A stretch of DNA of 64,000 nt. Source: Caldifarciminota bacterium. GTDB taxonomy: Bacteria > Hydrothermota > Tepidihabitantia > SM23-42. Shown here one piece after another: positions 35,377 to 44,834 of the stretch; position 1 is the stretch's first letter, and each line of letters opens with the position of its first letter. The translations under genes were made by a program, and so were the position numbers. Location of the stretch: the NCBI GenBank assembly GCA_027026255.1, contig JALVOT010000008.1, positions 75,619-139,618 on the forward strand, in the 5' to 3' direction. The notes below the pieces were generated by a model. It was given only the letters and a program-made list of their open reading frames with translations. It was not told the DNA's origin and did no database searches.

Positions 35377-36300
35377 ATGGAAAGGATAAAAAGAATTTTA
35401 CGCAATAAAACAATTGGTGTACTCTATGGAGGCTGGTCATCAGAGAGGGAGGTTTCAATCAATTCGGGCCGATGTGTAATTGAATCACTGAAGCGGCAGG
35501 GTTTTAAAGTTCAGGGTATTGATGTCGATAAGCGGTTTATTGAGAAACTTAAGGGGATTGATATCGCATTTATCGCATTGCATGGTAAGCCGGGTGAAGA
35601 CGGCACGATTCAGGGTATATTGGAATTCCTCGGTATCCCTTATACCGGTTCTGGGGTGCTCGGTTCAGCCGTAGGGATGGATAAGGTTGTTACAAAGACC
35701 CTGCTTATCGCCTCCAAGATCCCTACCCCGCCTTTTTATTATAAGACAGATTTTGAACTGAATGAGATTGTTGAAAAACTTGGTTTTCCGCTGGTTGTAA
35801 AACCGCGGGCTGAAGGTTCGAGTGTCGGTGTATATATTGTGCAAACAAAAAAGGATTTAAAGAAAGTTATAAAAGATCTTCAAAATAAATATCCTGATAT
35901 ATTTTTTGAAAAATATATTCCGGGAATGATGGCGACCTGTGGAATCCTGAATCGGTCCGCCCTTCCGGTGCTTGAGATCCGCCCTAAGAAAAAAGAGTTT
36001 TATGATTATCGTTCAAAATATACCGAAGGGATGACTGAATATATTGTTCCGGCCCGCATCCCTGAGAAATATTATCGGTTGGTGCAGAAATATGCCCTGC
36101 AGGTTCATAATGTTACCGGTGCCTATGGGTTTTCCCGGGTGGATTTTGTTCTTGATAAGGATTATAATCCTTATGTTTTAGAGATTAATACCGTCCCGGG
36201 ATTGCTTTCTGGTTCTAACCTGCCCCTGGAGGCGAAGGCGGCGGGCATAAGTTATGACCAGTTGATCCTGGAGATTCTCAGAACCGCATTACAGCGCTGA
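35377..36300 (+). CDS. ddl: D-alanine--D-alanine ligase family protein
   Basis: 307-residue ATP-grasp enzyme joining two D-Ala for peptidoglycan precursors. Motifs: VLYGGWSSEREVSINSG, ALHGKPGEDGTIQGILE, PYTGSGVLGSA, VVKPRAEGSSVGV, FEKYIPG, YSKY-type loop (YDYRSKYTEG) and LEINTVPGL. ATG 35377 is set by the promoter; the upstream TTG would lie on the -10 box. Confidence 0.93.
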   Translation: MERIKRILRNKTIGVLYGGWSSEREVSINSGRCVIESLKRQGFKVQGIDVDKRFIEKLKGIDIAFIALHGKPGEDGTIQGILEFLGIPYTGSGVLGSAVGMDKVVTKTLLIASKIPTPPFYYKTDFELNEIVEKLGFPLVVKPRAEGSSVGVYIVQTKKDLKKVIKDLQNKYPDIFFEKYIPGMMATCGILNRSALPVLEIRPKKKEFYDYRSKYTEGMTEYIVPARIPEKYYRLVQKYALQVHNVTGAYGFSRVDFVLDKDYNPYVLEINTVPGLLSGSNLPLEAKAAGISYDQLILEILRTALQR

Positions 36301-36359
36301 ACTTTCCAGGGGTTGAAAATAGAAAAAAGCTGGGTATACTCAAACAATAAGGAGGTTAT

Positions 36360-37553
36360 ATGAAATCTAATCTCGATTATATTAAATTGAGTGAGCGCTT
36401 CAGCGCCCGAAATTATCTTCCTCTTCCGGTGGTTTTGACCCGGGCAAAGGGATGCTGGGTATGGGATGTTGAAGGCAATCGATATCTTGATATGCTCAGT
36501 AGTTACTCGGCGCTTAATCAGGGGCATTGTCATCCCGTGATATTAAAGGCATTGAAAAAACAGGCGGCGCGTCTTACCCTTACATCAAGGGCATTTCATA
36601 ATGACCAGATGGCACTATTTTTACAGAAACTATGTAGACTGGCAAAATATGAAAAGGTACTGCCGATGAATTCCGGAGCCGAGGCGGTAGAGACTGCAAT
36701 CAAGGTGGCACGAAAATGGGGATATTATAGAAAAAAGGTGAAAAAGAATCAGGCCAAGATTATCGTCTGTAAAAATAATTTTCACGGCCGGACAACAACC
36801 ATTATCAGTTTTTCTTCAGAATCCCAATATCGTGATGGGTTCGGCCCTTTTACCCCGGGATTTAAATTGATTTCATATAATGACCCTGATGCATTAAAAA
36901 GGGCGATTGATGAAAAAACGGTCGCCTTCCTTGTTGAACCGATTCAGGGTGAAGGTGGTGTAGTAATTCCGGATAAGGGTTATCTTAAGGAATGCTACAA
37001 GATTTGTAAAAAAAATAATATATTATTTATCGCCGATGAAATCCAGACCGGATTGGGCAGGACCGGTCGGTTATTTGCCTGTGATTATGAAGCTGTAAAA
37101 CCGGATATTCTAATTCTCGGTAAGGCCCTGGGTGGTGGATTCTATCCGGTATCGGCAGTCCTTTGTGATGATGAGATAATGGATGTTTTAAATCCCGGTG
37201 ACCACGGTTCAACATTTGGCGGTAATCCATTGGCATCAGCGGTTGCAATCGCATCATTGGATGTAATCATAAAGGAGCGACTTGTGCAGCACGCAGAGAA
37301 GATGGGTAATTGGTTTATGAAAGAGTTGAAGAAGATAAAGGGTAAATATATAAAAGAGGTGCGGGGTCGTGGGTTATTGATCGGGGTGGAAATGAAAAGG
37401 CCGGCCCGGACCTATTGTGAAAAACTGATGGATTCAGGTATCCTTGCCAAGGAGACCCATAAATTTGTTGTCAGGTTCGCACCACCCTTGATTATCAAGA
37501 AAAGTGAACTTAATTGGGCGCTCCCGAGAATTGAGGATATCCTTGCCCGATAG
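36360..37553 (+). CDS. rocD: Ornithine--oxo-acid aminotransferase-type class III transaminase
   Basis: 397-residue PLP enzyme of the ornithine aminotransferase group: LDMLSSYSALNQGHCHP, MNSGAEAVETAIK, FHGRT, VEPIQGEGGV, ADEIQTGLGRTG, catalytic Lys in LGKALGGGFYPVSA, GSTFGGNPLA. SD AAGGAGG. A related role on another omega-amino acid cannot be excluded. Confidence 0.9.
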   Translation: MKSNLDYIKLSERFSARNYLPLPVVLTRAKGCWVWDVEGNRYLDMLSSYSALNQGHCHPVILKALKKQAARLTLTSRAFHNDQMALFLQKLCRLAKYEKVLPMNSGAEAVETAIKVARKWGYYRKKVKKNQAKIIVCKNNFHGRTTTIISFSSESQYRDGFGPFTPGFKLISYNDPDALKRAIDEKTVAFLVEPIQGEGGVVIPDKGYLKECYKICKKNNILFIADEIQTGLGRTGRLFACDYEAVKPDILILGKALGGGFYPVSAVLCDDEIMDVLNPGDHGSTFGGNPLASAVAIASLDVIIKERLVQHAEKMGNWFMKELKKIKGKYIKEVRGRGLLIGVEMKRPARTYCEKLMDSGILAKETHKFVVRFAPPLIIKKSELNWALPRIEDILAR

Positions 37554-38271
37554 GTTTTGCCCATCACTCCTTTTACTGTTTATTTTATTAATACGGTGTG
37601 CACCTGCGGTATTTTCTCCCCATGCCCACAATGAACTGCTTCCCGGCTGTAATAATAAATCGAAGACCGATGAGATGGGTATTGGTATGGCATATAATCG
37701 ATGGCTGGTTCAGAGGGATTCAGGCTATGAATATATTCGAATCTATCCGGAGATTAGTGCCAATTATTTCTACCAGCATTTTTATCCATTAAAAAGAGTT
37801 CACGGGTTTTTTTGTTTGGATACCTATCTTTCATCGGGTACCGCCTGGGAACAGGGAAAGTCCGGGGTGAAACTTGAACTGCATCCGTATTTAGGATTTC
37901 AGTTCAATCAACAATTTCTGGGCATCAGAACCGATATCTCACCTTTTAACCTCAGCTGTGGTTATTACGGTAATGACTGGATATGTGAGCCGAGTCTTCT
38001 CACCCTCTTCACGCTTTTCCAGATATCACTTTTCTTTCACACCCGTCCTTCCAGTAATCCACAATTCTTGCTTGGAACAAGGGTTTCTTCTTCAGCCCGG
38101 GCCGGAATTGCCGGTTTTGGATACCAGTTTCTATCTCGATATAATCTGCGCCTTGAATATTCCTATTCTTTACCCAATAAGTTCTTATCAAGAATCTGGG
38201 TCCTGGACAACATAGGCACCGTTGAAGGTTCAGTCCACTATTTTACCTTAGGGGTTTTTAAGAAGCTTTAA
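37543..38271 (+). CDS. Hypothetical secreted or outer-membrane protein
   Basis: About 242 residues from TTG 37543 (GAGGATAT just upstream), overlapping rocD by 11 bases. An N-terminal hydrophobic segment (LLLLFILLIRC) looks like a lipoprotein or secretion signal. The rest alternates aromatic and polar residues in beta-strand fashion (YEYIRIYPEISANYFYQ, LRLEYSYSLPN), like a small outer-membrane barrel. No family recognised. Its end overlaps the convergent dapF by 14 bases. Confidence 0.65.
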   Translation: MPDRFCPSLLLLFILLIRCAPAVFSPHAHNELLPGCNNKSKTDEMGIGMAYNRWLVQRDSGYEYIRIYPEISANYFYQHFYPLKRVHGFFCLDTYLSSGTAWEQGKSGVKLELHPYLGFQFNQQFLGIRTDISPFNLSCGYYGNDWICEPSLLTLFTLFQISLFFHTRPSSNPQFLLGTRVSSSARAGIAGFGYQFLSRYNLRLEYSYSLPNKFLSRIWVLDNIGTVEGSVHYFTLGVFKKL

Positions 38272-39082
38272 ATAAAGCGGGTTCATAATAATAGACCCCG
38301 TCATAGATAATATTTGCTGGACCCTCAAGGTATAGTTTCTCCTTGATATCCACGGTCAAATCACCACCCCGGGTGCGACAGGATACCGGCGGTTCAGTCA
38401 TAAAGAGTTTTGTGGCGATGTATGCGGATGCAACAACCCCGCTTCCACAGGATAGTGTTTCATCTTCAACCCCGCGTTCATAGGTTCGGACAAAGAGGTG
38501 GTCCTTTTCGGCTTTTACAAAATTGACATTCACACCATCCGGTTTAAACTGGCGATGGTTTCTAACCGACTGTCCCATTTCTTTGATGTCGATTTTATCA
38601 AAAGAATCGACAAATATTACACAGTGGGGAACACCAAGTTTCAGATAATTGGCGCGCAATTTTTTTCGTTTGATGGTGAAGGTGAAGTTCAACTTGATAT
38701 CCAATGGTGGTGCAACCTCAACGCTGATTGTATCTTTTTTGTAGAAGAATCCAATCGGTCCGCTCGGGGAGATGAATTTTCCCTTTTCCCGGATTAAACC
38801 GAGCCTGTATGCATAACTTACAAGACAGCGTGCCCCATTAAGGCAGATGTCGGCTTCCGAGCCGTCCTGGTTATAGTAGTGCATGGCAAATGGATATTCT
38901 CCGGAACGTTCCACAAGGATTACACCATCAGCACCCGCACCCAGGGAACAGTTTGCCAATCGCCTTACAAATTCAGGCATTTCCGCAGGTTTAACCTCTT
39001 CACCAAGATAATTATGACGATTATCAATGATGATAAAGCTGTTACCTGTGCCTTCCATTTTGCAGAAAAATATTGGTTTCAT
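38258..39082 (-). CDS. dapF: Diaminopimelate epimerase
   Basis: 274 residues converting LL- to meso-diaminopimelate for peptidoglycan and lysine. The two catalytic cysteines are in ICLNGARC and LSCGSGVV; KMEGTGNSFIIID and ADGVILVE are family landmarks. The usual CGNG is CLNG, a mild deviation. Last gene of the prfA operon. Confidence 0.93.
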   Translation of the reverse strand: MKPIFFCKMEGTGNSFIIIDNRHNYLGEEVKPAEMPEFVRRLANCSLGAGADGVILVERSGEYPFAMHYYNQDGSEADICLNGARCLVSYAYRLGLIREKGKFISPSGPIGFFYKKDTISVEVAPPLDIKLNFTFTIKRKKLRANYLKLGVPHCVIFVDSFDKIDIKEMGQSVRNHRQFKPDGVNVNFVKAEKDHLFVRTYERGVEDETLSCGSGVVASAYIATKLFMTEPPVSCRTRGGDLTVDIKEKLYLEGPANIIYDGVYYYEPALFKAS

Positions 39083-39624
39083 TTTGCTCCTTTCATTAAT
39101 TTTATATAATTCTGCACATAACTGATAAATGTTCCGATCATTACCGGGATGCTTAAATACAGAAAGATAATAGCAACCCGCTTTATATTAATTGTGTAGG
39201 CAAGGATCATTACACCAAAGATGAATCCGGTAATCTTGCCCAGAATATTGGAGGTGAGCACAATTGACCTTTGCTTTAAGATTACATAACTTCCCAGGAG
39301 TATCAAGAGATCGCGTCCAACGATTACTGCTACCGCCCAGAGTGGTATCGAATTGATTATCAAGAGGGCGATAAGAATTACGGCAAGAGAGATTTTATCA
39401 CATAGTGGGTCAAGAAACTTACCGAACTTTGATTCCTGATGCAGTTTTCGCGCAAGATAACCATCGATACCATCAGAGATAAGGGAGATGAGTATAAGGA
39501 TGAATGCGATGGTCCGCTTCTGGTGCAGTAGATAGAAGACAATAAATGGCAGCATAATCAGGCGTGATATCGTAATGACATTGGAGATGGTCAATTGTAA
39601 TCCCGGTTTTATTTCACTTCTCAT
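39079..39624 (-). CDS. pgsA: CDP-diacylglycerol--glycerol-3-phosphate 3-phosphatidyltransferase family
   Basis: 181-residue membrane CDP-alcohol phosphatidyltransferase with the signature DG-x2-AR-x8-G-x3-D-x3-D (DGIDGYLARKL...GKFLDPLCD). Makes phosphatidylglycerol phosphate or a related lipid head group. Overlaps dapF and recN by 4 bases each. Confidence 0.88.
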   Translation of the reverse strand: MRSEIKPGLQLTISNVITISRLIMLPFIVFYLLHQKRTIAFILILISLISDGIDGYLARKLHQESKFGKFLDPLCDKISLAVILIALLIINSIPLWAVAVIVGRDLLILLGSYVILKQRSIVLTSNILGKITGFIFGVMILAYTINIKRVAIIFLYLSIPVMIGTFISYVQNYIKLMKGAK

Positions 39625-41279
39625 CTCTGCTGTCCTTTTTTCAGAAGTTCCCGTGCATGTTCAATTGTCTTTTTCGTAATCCTTTTGCCGGCGAGCATCC
39701 TTGCAATCTCCTGATGGCGCATCTTCTTATCGAGTTTTTTCACCCGGGTAAAGGTCGCATTACCCTTTATCTCTTTGGTTACCAGAATATGATTATCAGC
39801 AAATGCAGTAATCTGGGGGAGATGGGTGATACAGATGACCTGGTGATTTTTACTGACCCGGGACATCAATTCACCCACTGCGTCCGCAACCTTTCCGCCA
39901 ACACCGGTGTCAACTTCGTCAAAGACCACCGTGGGAATTTTATCAATTTCAGAAAAGATTGTCTTGAGTCCTAAGGTAATGCGGGATATCTCCCCGCCCG
40001 ATGCAACCCGACGCAAAGGTTTTAATTCTTCACCAGGATTGGTTGAGATATAAAATTCAACATCATCCCGGCCGGTTTCATCAAGTGCCCTACGCTGAAA
40101 TTTAACTTCAAATACCGCTTTTTCCATACCCAGTTGTTTCAAAATTTTTAATAATCTCTTTTCCAATTGGCCTGTTGCCTTTTTACGGAGGTCAGACAGT
40201 GCCCGGGCTTTTTTATTACATTTTTTTTCCGTCTCCTCAATTTTTAATTTTAATTCCTCAAGCTGCGCGTCGCGGTTTTCGATTAAAGCTAAACGGCGTT
40301 TTGTAACTTCAAGGAATTGATTGATTTCTTGAAAGGTTGGTCCGTACTTCTTTTTTAATCTTTCAATTGTATCAAGCCGGGCCATTACATAATCAAGTCT
40401 TTCTGCAGAAAATTCTATACCGCTCAAATAACTACTCATCTCTCGATAGATATCATCAATATTTGATAACAGCGATGCTGTGGTTTCAACAAATTTACTC
40501 AAGGAAGGGTCGAGTTCGGCGAATTCATCAAACGCCTTTTTTACTGAAGTGAGTTTTTCATAAACCGAACCCTCGGCTTCATAAAGGAGGTCTATAATCT
40601 GGCTGGTAAGTGAAGACCGCCGCTCACTGGTCAAAAGCAGGTTCTTCTCACTGTTCAGGTGTTCGTCCTCATCAATTTTCAGGTCCGCCTTCTCAATTTC
40701 ATCAATCTGAAATCTCAAAAGTTCAATTTCCTCATCCTTTTTGGCAACCGCCTTTTGTAGTTCTTCAATCTCTTTTTTTAGATTGATGAAAATATGATAT
40801 TCCTTCAAATATTCTCTGCGCATCTTTTCCAGTCCGGCAAATGAATCAAGAAGTAAAAGATGATGTTGTCGGTTAAATAGGGATTGATTTTCATGCTGTC
40901 CGATGAGGTCAATCATCCCCCGGGCTAAATCTTTGAGAAAGTGGAGGCTTACGACCTGTTCATTTATATAAGCGGTCTGCCGTTTACCCCGGGTCAATTT
41001 TCTACGAATAACCATTTCTCCGTCTATCGTAATTCCTGATTTCTGTAAAAGGTCAAGCTGATTTTTGCCGGGTTCAAATATGCCGGTCACCTCAAGAAAT
41101 TCTTTACCGGTGCGGATATTCAAATCATCGATTTTCCCCCCGCATAAGACAGAAATGGCATTGACAATCATCGACTTTCCTGCCCCGGTCTCGCCCGTGA
41201 TTACGGTAAGCCCGGGTTCAAATTCTATAGCAAGGTCTTCAATCAGGACAAAATTTTTGATGTGGAGCGACCTAAGCAT
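39621..41279 (-). CDS. recN: DNA repair protein RecN
   Basis: 552-residue SMC-like ATPase for double-strand break repair: MLRSLHIKNFVLIEDLAIEF, Walker A GETGAGKSMI, two coiled-coil arms (about 155-240 and 275-370), signature VASGGEISRI and Walker B VVFDEVDTGVGG. Overlaps nadK by 8 bases. Confidence 0.95.
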   Translation of the reverse strand: MLRSLHIKNFVLIEDLAIEFEPGLTVITGETGAGKSMIVNAISVLCGGKIDDLNIRTGKEFLEVTGIFEPGKNQLDLLQKSGITIDGEMVIRRKLTRGKRQTAYINEQVVSLHFLKDLARGMIDLIGQHENQSLFNRQHHLLLLDSFAGLEKMRREYLKEYHIFINLKKEIEELQKAVAKKDEEIELLRFQIDEIEKADLKIDEDEHLNSEKNLLLTSERRSSLTSQIIDLLYEAEGSVYEKLTSVKKAFDEFAELDPSLSKFVETTASLLSNIDDIYREMSSYLSGIEFSAERLDYVMARLDTIERLKKKYGPTFQEINQFLEVTKRRLALIENRDAQLEELKLKIEETEKKCNKKARALSDLRKKATGQLEKRLLKILKQLGMEKAVFEVKFQRRALDETGRDDVEFYISTNPGEELKPLRRVASGGEISRITLGLKTIFSEIDKIPTVVFDEVDTGVGGKVADAVGELMSRVSKNHQVICITHLPQITAFADNHILVTKEIKGNATFTRVKKLDKKMRHQEIARMLAGKRITKKTIEHARELLKKGQQR

Positions 41280-42054
41280 GCTCCCGGCCTCCCCACTTCA
41301 TTTTTTCTCTTAATGTATGAAAAAATGTGATATGCAGGGGTTTGATTAGATGAATATAGTATTTTGCGCGCTGGAACCTTACACTCATTCCGGCTTTAAT
41401 TTCCTTGCTGCGCTGACCATCAGCCACCAATACGGCTCGACCTTTTTTCCTTACCTGAATTCTGACTTCAGAATCTGCCGGCAGGACCAGGGGACGGACT
41501 GAAAGGGTATGGGGTGCAATGGGGGTAAAGAGTATTGCCTCGGTATCAGGGAGTAATATCGGCCCGCCGGTGGCAAGGGAATATGCAGTAGAACCGGTGG
41601 GTGTAGCAATAATTATTCCATCGGCAATAAACCGGCAGATATATTCATTATTGATTTCTGCGGAAAATTCAACAACCCTTCCGGCGATTCTTGTTGTGAT
41701 GGTGATGTCATTGAGTCCATAAATGGCACGCCGGTCAAAGATTGCCTTTAAAACCATCCGTTTTTCAATACGAAATTTGCCTTTTTTGATTTCGGTGAGG
41801 CTTTCGTTGAATTTATCAAATGTGACATCGGTCAGAAACCCTAAACCACCGATATTTACCCCCAGAATCGGTATATCCATTTTGCCGTAGCGGTGAGCGG
41901 CATTCAGCAGGGTGCCGTCACCACCCAGTGCAATAACGAATTCCGGTTTTGATGTTATGGTAAATCCTGCCTGTTCTAATATTGTTCTGACCGACCGGTA
42001 AATCTTTTTTGCCCGTGGTTTCTTTTTATTAATGACGATTCCGACCTTTTTCAT
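41272..42054 (-). CDS. nadK: NAD kinase
   Basis: 260 residues phosphorylating NAD to NADP: ALGGDGTLLNAAHR, GVNIGGLGFLTDV, NEYICRFIADGIIIATPTGS, TAYSLATGGPI. Overlaps prmC by 4 bases. nadK-recN adjacency is common in bacteria. Confidence 0.95.
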   Translation of the reverse strand: MKKVGIVINKKKPRAKKIYRSVRTILEQAGFTITSKPEFVIALGGDGTLLNAAHRYGKMDIPILGVNIGGLGFLTDVTFDKFNESLTEIKKGKFRIEKRMVLKAIFDRRAIYGLNDITITTRIAGRVVEFSAEINNEYICRFIADGIIIATPTGSTAYSLATGGPILLPDTEAILFTPIAPHTLSVRPLVLPADSEVRIQVRKKGRAVLVADGQRSKEIKAGMSVRFQRAKYYIHLIKPLHITFFHTLREKMKWGGREHA

Positions 42055-42866
42055 CTTTTCTCATCCCCGATGAAAAGATAACGGTATTTTCCAAATTGGT
42101 CCTTAAGGAATAATACCCGGGTTAATTTATCCTTGAGCAATAGATTTAATGGTTTTACTGCGGTTTCATCAATCTCAAGGGCGATTACTCCGTTTTCATT
42201 GAGATATAATAGGCCCTGATTAATCAGTGCCCGGATGAAGCGATTGCCATCCGGCCCGCCGTTTATTGCCCTCAGGGGTTCAAAATCTCTTACTGATTTT
42301 GGTAGATTGATGAGTCTGCTGCTGGGTACATAGGGTGGATTTGAGACAATGAGGTCGAAGTGTGTATTGATATTTTCAAAGAGATTGGAATAGACAAGTT
42401 CGATCCTCTTTTCAAGATTAAACCGTTTTATATTTATTTGTGCATTGTCAAGCGCCTCATTGCTGATATCTGTGGCGATGATTTCAGCATCAGGATAGAG
42501 ATGGGCAAGGGCAATTGCAATTGCGCCGCATCCGGTGCCAATCTCTAAAATTTTTTTCGGTTTATTGCTGATCTTTTTTGCGATGAGTTCAATAAAATAT
42601 TCGGTTTCCAATCGTGGGATGAATACCCCGGGATTGATGGTCAGATTGTAATCCCTGAACTGTATTTTCTTTGTGATGTATTCAATCGGCACGCCGCTTT
42701 TCAGTTGAAGCAATTTTAACCAGATAAGTTTCCTTTGCCCGGGACTGAGTTGGTGATTAAGATAGAGTTCAAATCGTGGTTTATCCAGAAGTGCGGCAAT
42801 GATTAACTCGGCTTCATCCTTTTTTATTTTAATCTCCTGACTGATTTTAGCGACGAGTCTTCTCAT
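42051..42866 (-). CDS. prmC: Release factor glutamine methyltransferase
   Basis: 271 residues methylating the Gln of the GGQ motif in release factors: [13 protein letters not shown] motif [14 protein letters not shown], and catalytic NPPYVP. Its start overlaps the end of prfA by 20 bases, the classic pairing with its substrate gene. Confidence 0.95.
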   Translation of the reverse strand: MRRLVAKISQEIKIKKDEAELIIAALLDKPRFELYLNHQLSPGQRKLIWLKLLQLKSGVPIEYITKKIQFRDYNLTINPGVFIPRLETEYFIELIAKKISNKPKKILEIGTGCGAIAIALAHLYPDAEIIATDISNEALDNAQINIKRFNLEKRIELVYSNLFENINTHFDLIVSNPPYVPSSRLINLPKSVRDFEPLRAINGGPDGNRFIRALINQGLLYLNENGVIALEIDETAVKPLNLLLKDKLTRVLFLKDQFGKYRYLFIGDEKR

Positions 42867-43893
42867 ATTCTTCCAGATTTTCGATAATGGGTTCTAATTC
42901 ACCATCAAGGATTTTGTCCAGATTGTAAAGGGTCAATCCGCTGCGGTGGTCTGTAACGCGGTTTTGAGGAAAGTTATAGGTCCTTATCTTTTCACTCCGG
43001 TCACCGCTGCCCAGTTGCTGTCGACGTTCTTTGTGCAGTGCCTTTTCTTTTTTTTCTTTTTCTATCTGGGCAAGTCTTGCCCGGAGAATTTTCATTGCCT
43101 TTTCCCGGTTTTTAAATTGGGAGCGTTCATCCTGGCAGGCGACGGTAATGTTTGTGGGCAGATGGGTAAGCCTTACTGCGGATGAGACCTTATTGACATT
43201 CTGACCCCCATGACCACTTGCCCTGAATGTTTCAAGTTTCAGGTCATTGGGGTCAATCTGAAATTGGGTGTCTTCTACTTCTAAAAGGACTGCAACTGTA
43301 GCAGTAGATGTATGGATTCTGCCGCCGGTTTCGGTAACCGGAATGCGTTGAACCCTGTGCACACCCTTTTCAAAGCGAAAGTATCGATAGGCGTTCTCTC
43401 CCTGCACAAGAAAGATTATCTCTTTAAACCCTCCGATATCACTGGAATGGGAAGAGAGGACTTCATATTTGAGTCCTTTCTGTTCAATAAACTTCGTATA
43501 CATTCGAAAGAGGTCACCGGCAAAGAGTGTTGCCTCTTCGCCTCCGGTTCCGGCGCGAATCTCTACGATGCAGTTTTTCTGAAACTCCTCATATTCAGGG
43601 TTGGAAAGCATCTCAATATCAGTGTCGATTTTTGATAACTTCTTCTCCAGTTCGGGGATTTCTGTCTCGGCTATCTCCTTTAATTCCTGGTCATCGCCTT
43701 TCAGCAATTCTTTCAATTCTTCAATCTCTTTTAATAATTTATCTTTTTCCTCATAGCATTTTATCAACTGCTGGGTCTTTTTGTATTCCCTTGTCAGTGC
43801 GGCATACAGCCGCATATCATTCAAGATTTTGGGTGAGGTTAATTTTTGCGCCAGTTCCTCAAGTCTTTTTTCTTTTATCTGCCGCTGGTTCAA
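42847..43893 (-). CDS. prfA: Peptide chain release factor 1
   Basis: 348 residues. GGQ in [16 protein letters not shown] and the codon-recognition tripeptide PVT ([15 protein letters not shown]) identify RF1, which reads UAA/UAG. Start is TTG behind GGAG. RF1 does not read UGA, so this gene neither helps nor hinders Sec insertion; RF2 is not in the window. Confidence 0.95.
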   Translation of the reverse strand: MNQRQIKEKRLEELAQKLTSPKILNDMRLYAALTREYKKTQQLIKCYEEKDKLLKEIEELKELLKGDDQELKEIAETEIPELEKKLSKIDTDIEMLSNPEYEEFQKNCIVEIRAGTGGEEATLFAGDLFRMYTKFIEQKGLKYEVLSSHSSDIGGFKEIIFLVQGENAYRYFRFEKGVHRVQRIPVTETGGRIHTSTATVAVLLEVEDTQFQIDPNDLKLETFRASGHGGQNVNKVSSAVRLTHLPTNITVACQDERSQFKNREKAMKILRARLAQIEKEKKEKALHKERRQQLGSGDRSEKIRTYNFPQNRVTDHRSGLTLYNLDKILDGELEPIIENLEEYEKTRR

Positions 43894-43920
43894 ATGAAGA
43901 CTCCGGATTATTCAGCAGGA

Positions 43921-44553
43921 TTAAAGTTTTTCAAACCTCTCCTTCAAGGCAATATAACGAAGGTAGTCATCCAGGTCAGTAATACCTTTAATAACAAGGC
44001 TATCCTGTTTCAGGGTGACAAGGTTTGCCTGCACTAACTTATTCACATATCCTTTTACTTTATCTTCATCTATACCGGTTATATGGGCGAGATTTTCCAT
44101 TGAAAATGGTGCAATCTCAATGCCCTGGTCAGTCTGCTTTCCGGATTCTTTTGCCTTGGTTATAATATAGGCGACAACCCGACGTTCTTCACTCTTTATC
44201 GTCAGCAGTTTAATCTGTTCATCCGTGGTGCGCAACCGCCTTGATAGGGTCTCAAGGACATATTCGATTAAGGGGTTTTCCTTCAACTTTGCCTTGAAGG
44301 TCTCTTTATCAATAACCAGGAGCGAAACCGGAGTAACCGCAACTGCACCAGCAGACCTTGGAGAGCCGTCAATGATTGCCATTTCACCGAAGAAATCGCC
44401 TTCTTTTAAGACCGCAAGCACCTTTTCATCTTCACCTTTGCCTTTGGTAATCTTAATCTTCCCTTCCCGGATAAGATACATTACATCGCCCTTATCTCCT
44501 TCATTAAACAGCACCTCACCCGCATTAAGTGTCTTTTCCATTCCTTCAACCAT
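43921..44553 (-). CDS. Crp/Fnr-family regulator (cyclic-nucleotide-binding domain)
   Basis: 210 residues: cNMP-binding beta-roll (about 8-120; GDVMYLIREGKIKI, GDFFGEMAIIDGSPRSAGAVA), dimer helix and a winged-helix domain (about 150-205). The phosphate-cassette GEMAIIDGSPRSA fits a cyclic-nucleotide binder. First gene of the prfA operon, 27 bases before prfA. SD AAGGAGG. Confidence 0.88.
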   Translation of the reverse strand: MVEGMEKTLNAGEVLFNEGDKGDVMYLIREGKIKITKGKGEDEKVLAVLKEGDFFGEMAIIDGSPRSAGAVAVTPVSLLVIDKETFKAKLKENPLIEYVLETLSRRLRTTDEQIKLLTIKSEERRVVAYIITKAKESGKQTDQGIEIAPFSMENLAHITGIDEDKVKGYVNKLVQANLVTLKQDSLVIKGITDLDDYLRYIALKERFEKL

Positions 44554-44570
44554 TGTGCCTCCTTTTATAT

Positions 44571-44598
44571 ATTTTATTTAAAAAAGGAATAAAGTCAA
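44571..44598 (-). promoter_or_regulatory. Promoter of the crp-like/prfA operon
   Basis: On the minus strand TTGACT (44598-44593), 16 bp, TAAAAT (44576-44571), 17-base leader with AAGGAGG. Confidence 0.72.
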
Positions 44599-44603
44599 CA
44601 ATA

Positions 44604-44635
44604 TTTCAGCTTTGACGAGCCGGGCTGAAAGTCAA
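44604..44635 (+). promoter_or_regulatory. Predicted H-type pseudoknot
   Basis: TTTCAGC (44604-44610) pairs with GCTGAAA (44624-44630); TTGAC in its loop (44612-44616) can pair with GTCAA directly after the stem (44631-44635). It ends 7 bases before the small ORF at 44643. No known riboswitch class recognised. Confidence 0.35.
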
Positions 44636-44642
44636 TCGGCAG

Positions 44643-44834
44643 ATGAGAAAAAAATCACTCCTCAGGGCTGTCTGCGGAACCGTTGTCGGTTTTTTCTGTA
44701 TTGGTTTATTGGCGGGCTGCTGTCCGCTATTCGGTTATTTTGTTCATCCAAAAAATAAATTTGGGGTCATATTTATAAAATACAACCCCAAATATTTATC
44801 CCTTTTATTTAAAGACTTAATGAAGCACAATTAA
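44643..44834 (+). CDS. Possible small lipoprotein ORF
   Basis: 63 codons. The first 30 look like a lipoprotein signal (RKKSLLRAVCGTVVGFF then LLAGC), but the rest reads through the terminator hairpin at 44759-44793 and is unconvincing. No SD. It may be a truncated gene. Confidence 0.3.
   Translation: MRKKSLLRAVCGTVVGFFCIGLLAGCCPLFGYFVHPKNKFGVIFIKYNPKYLSLLFKDLMKHN
44759..44793 (-). terminator. Intrinsic terminator of the minus-strand surface-protein gene
   Basis: A 9-bp perfect stem (ATTTGGGGT at 44759-44767 with ACCCCAAAT at 44785-44793). On the minus strand the stem is followed by the T-rich TTATTTTTT. It lies 24 bases past the stop at 44817. Confidence 0.65.
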
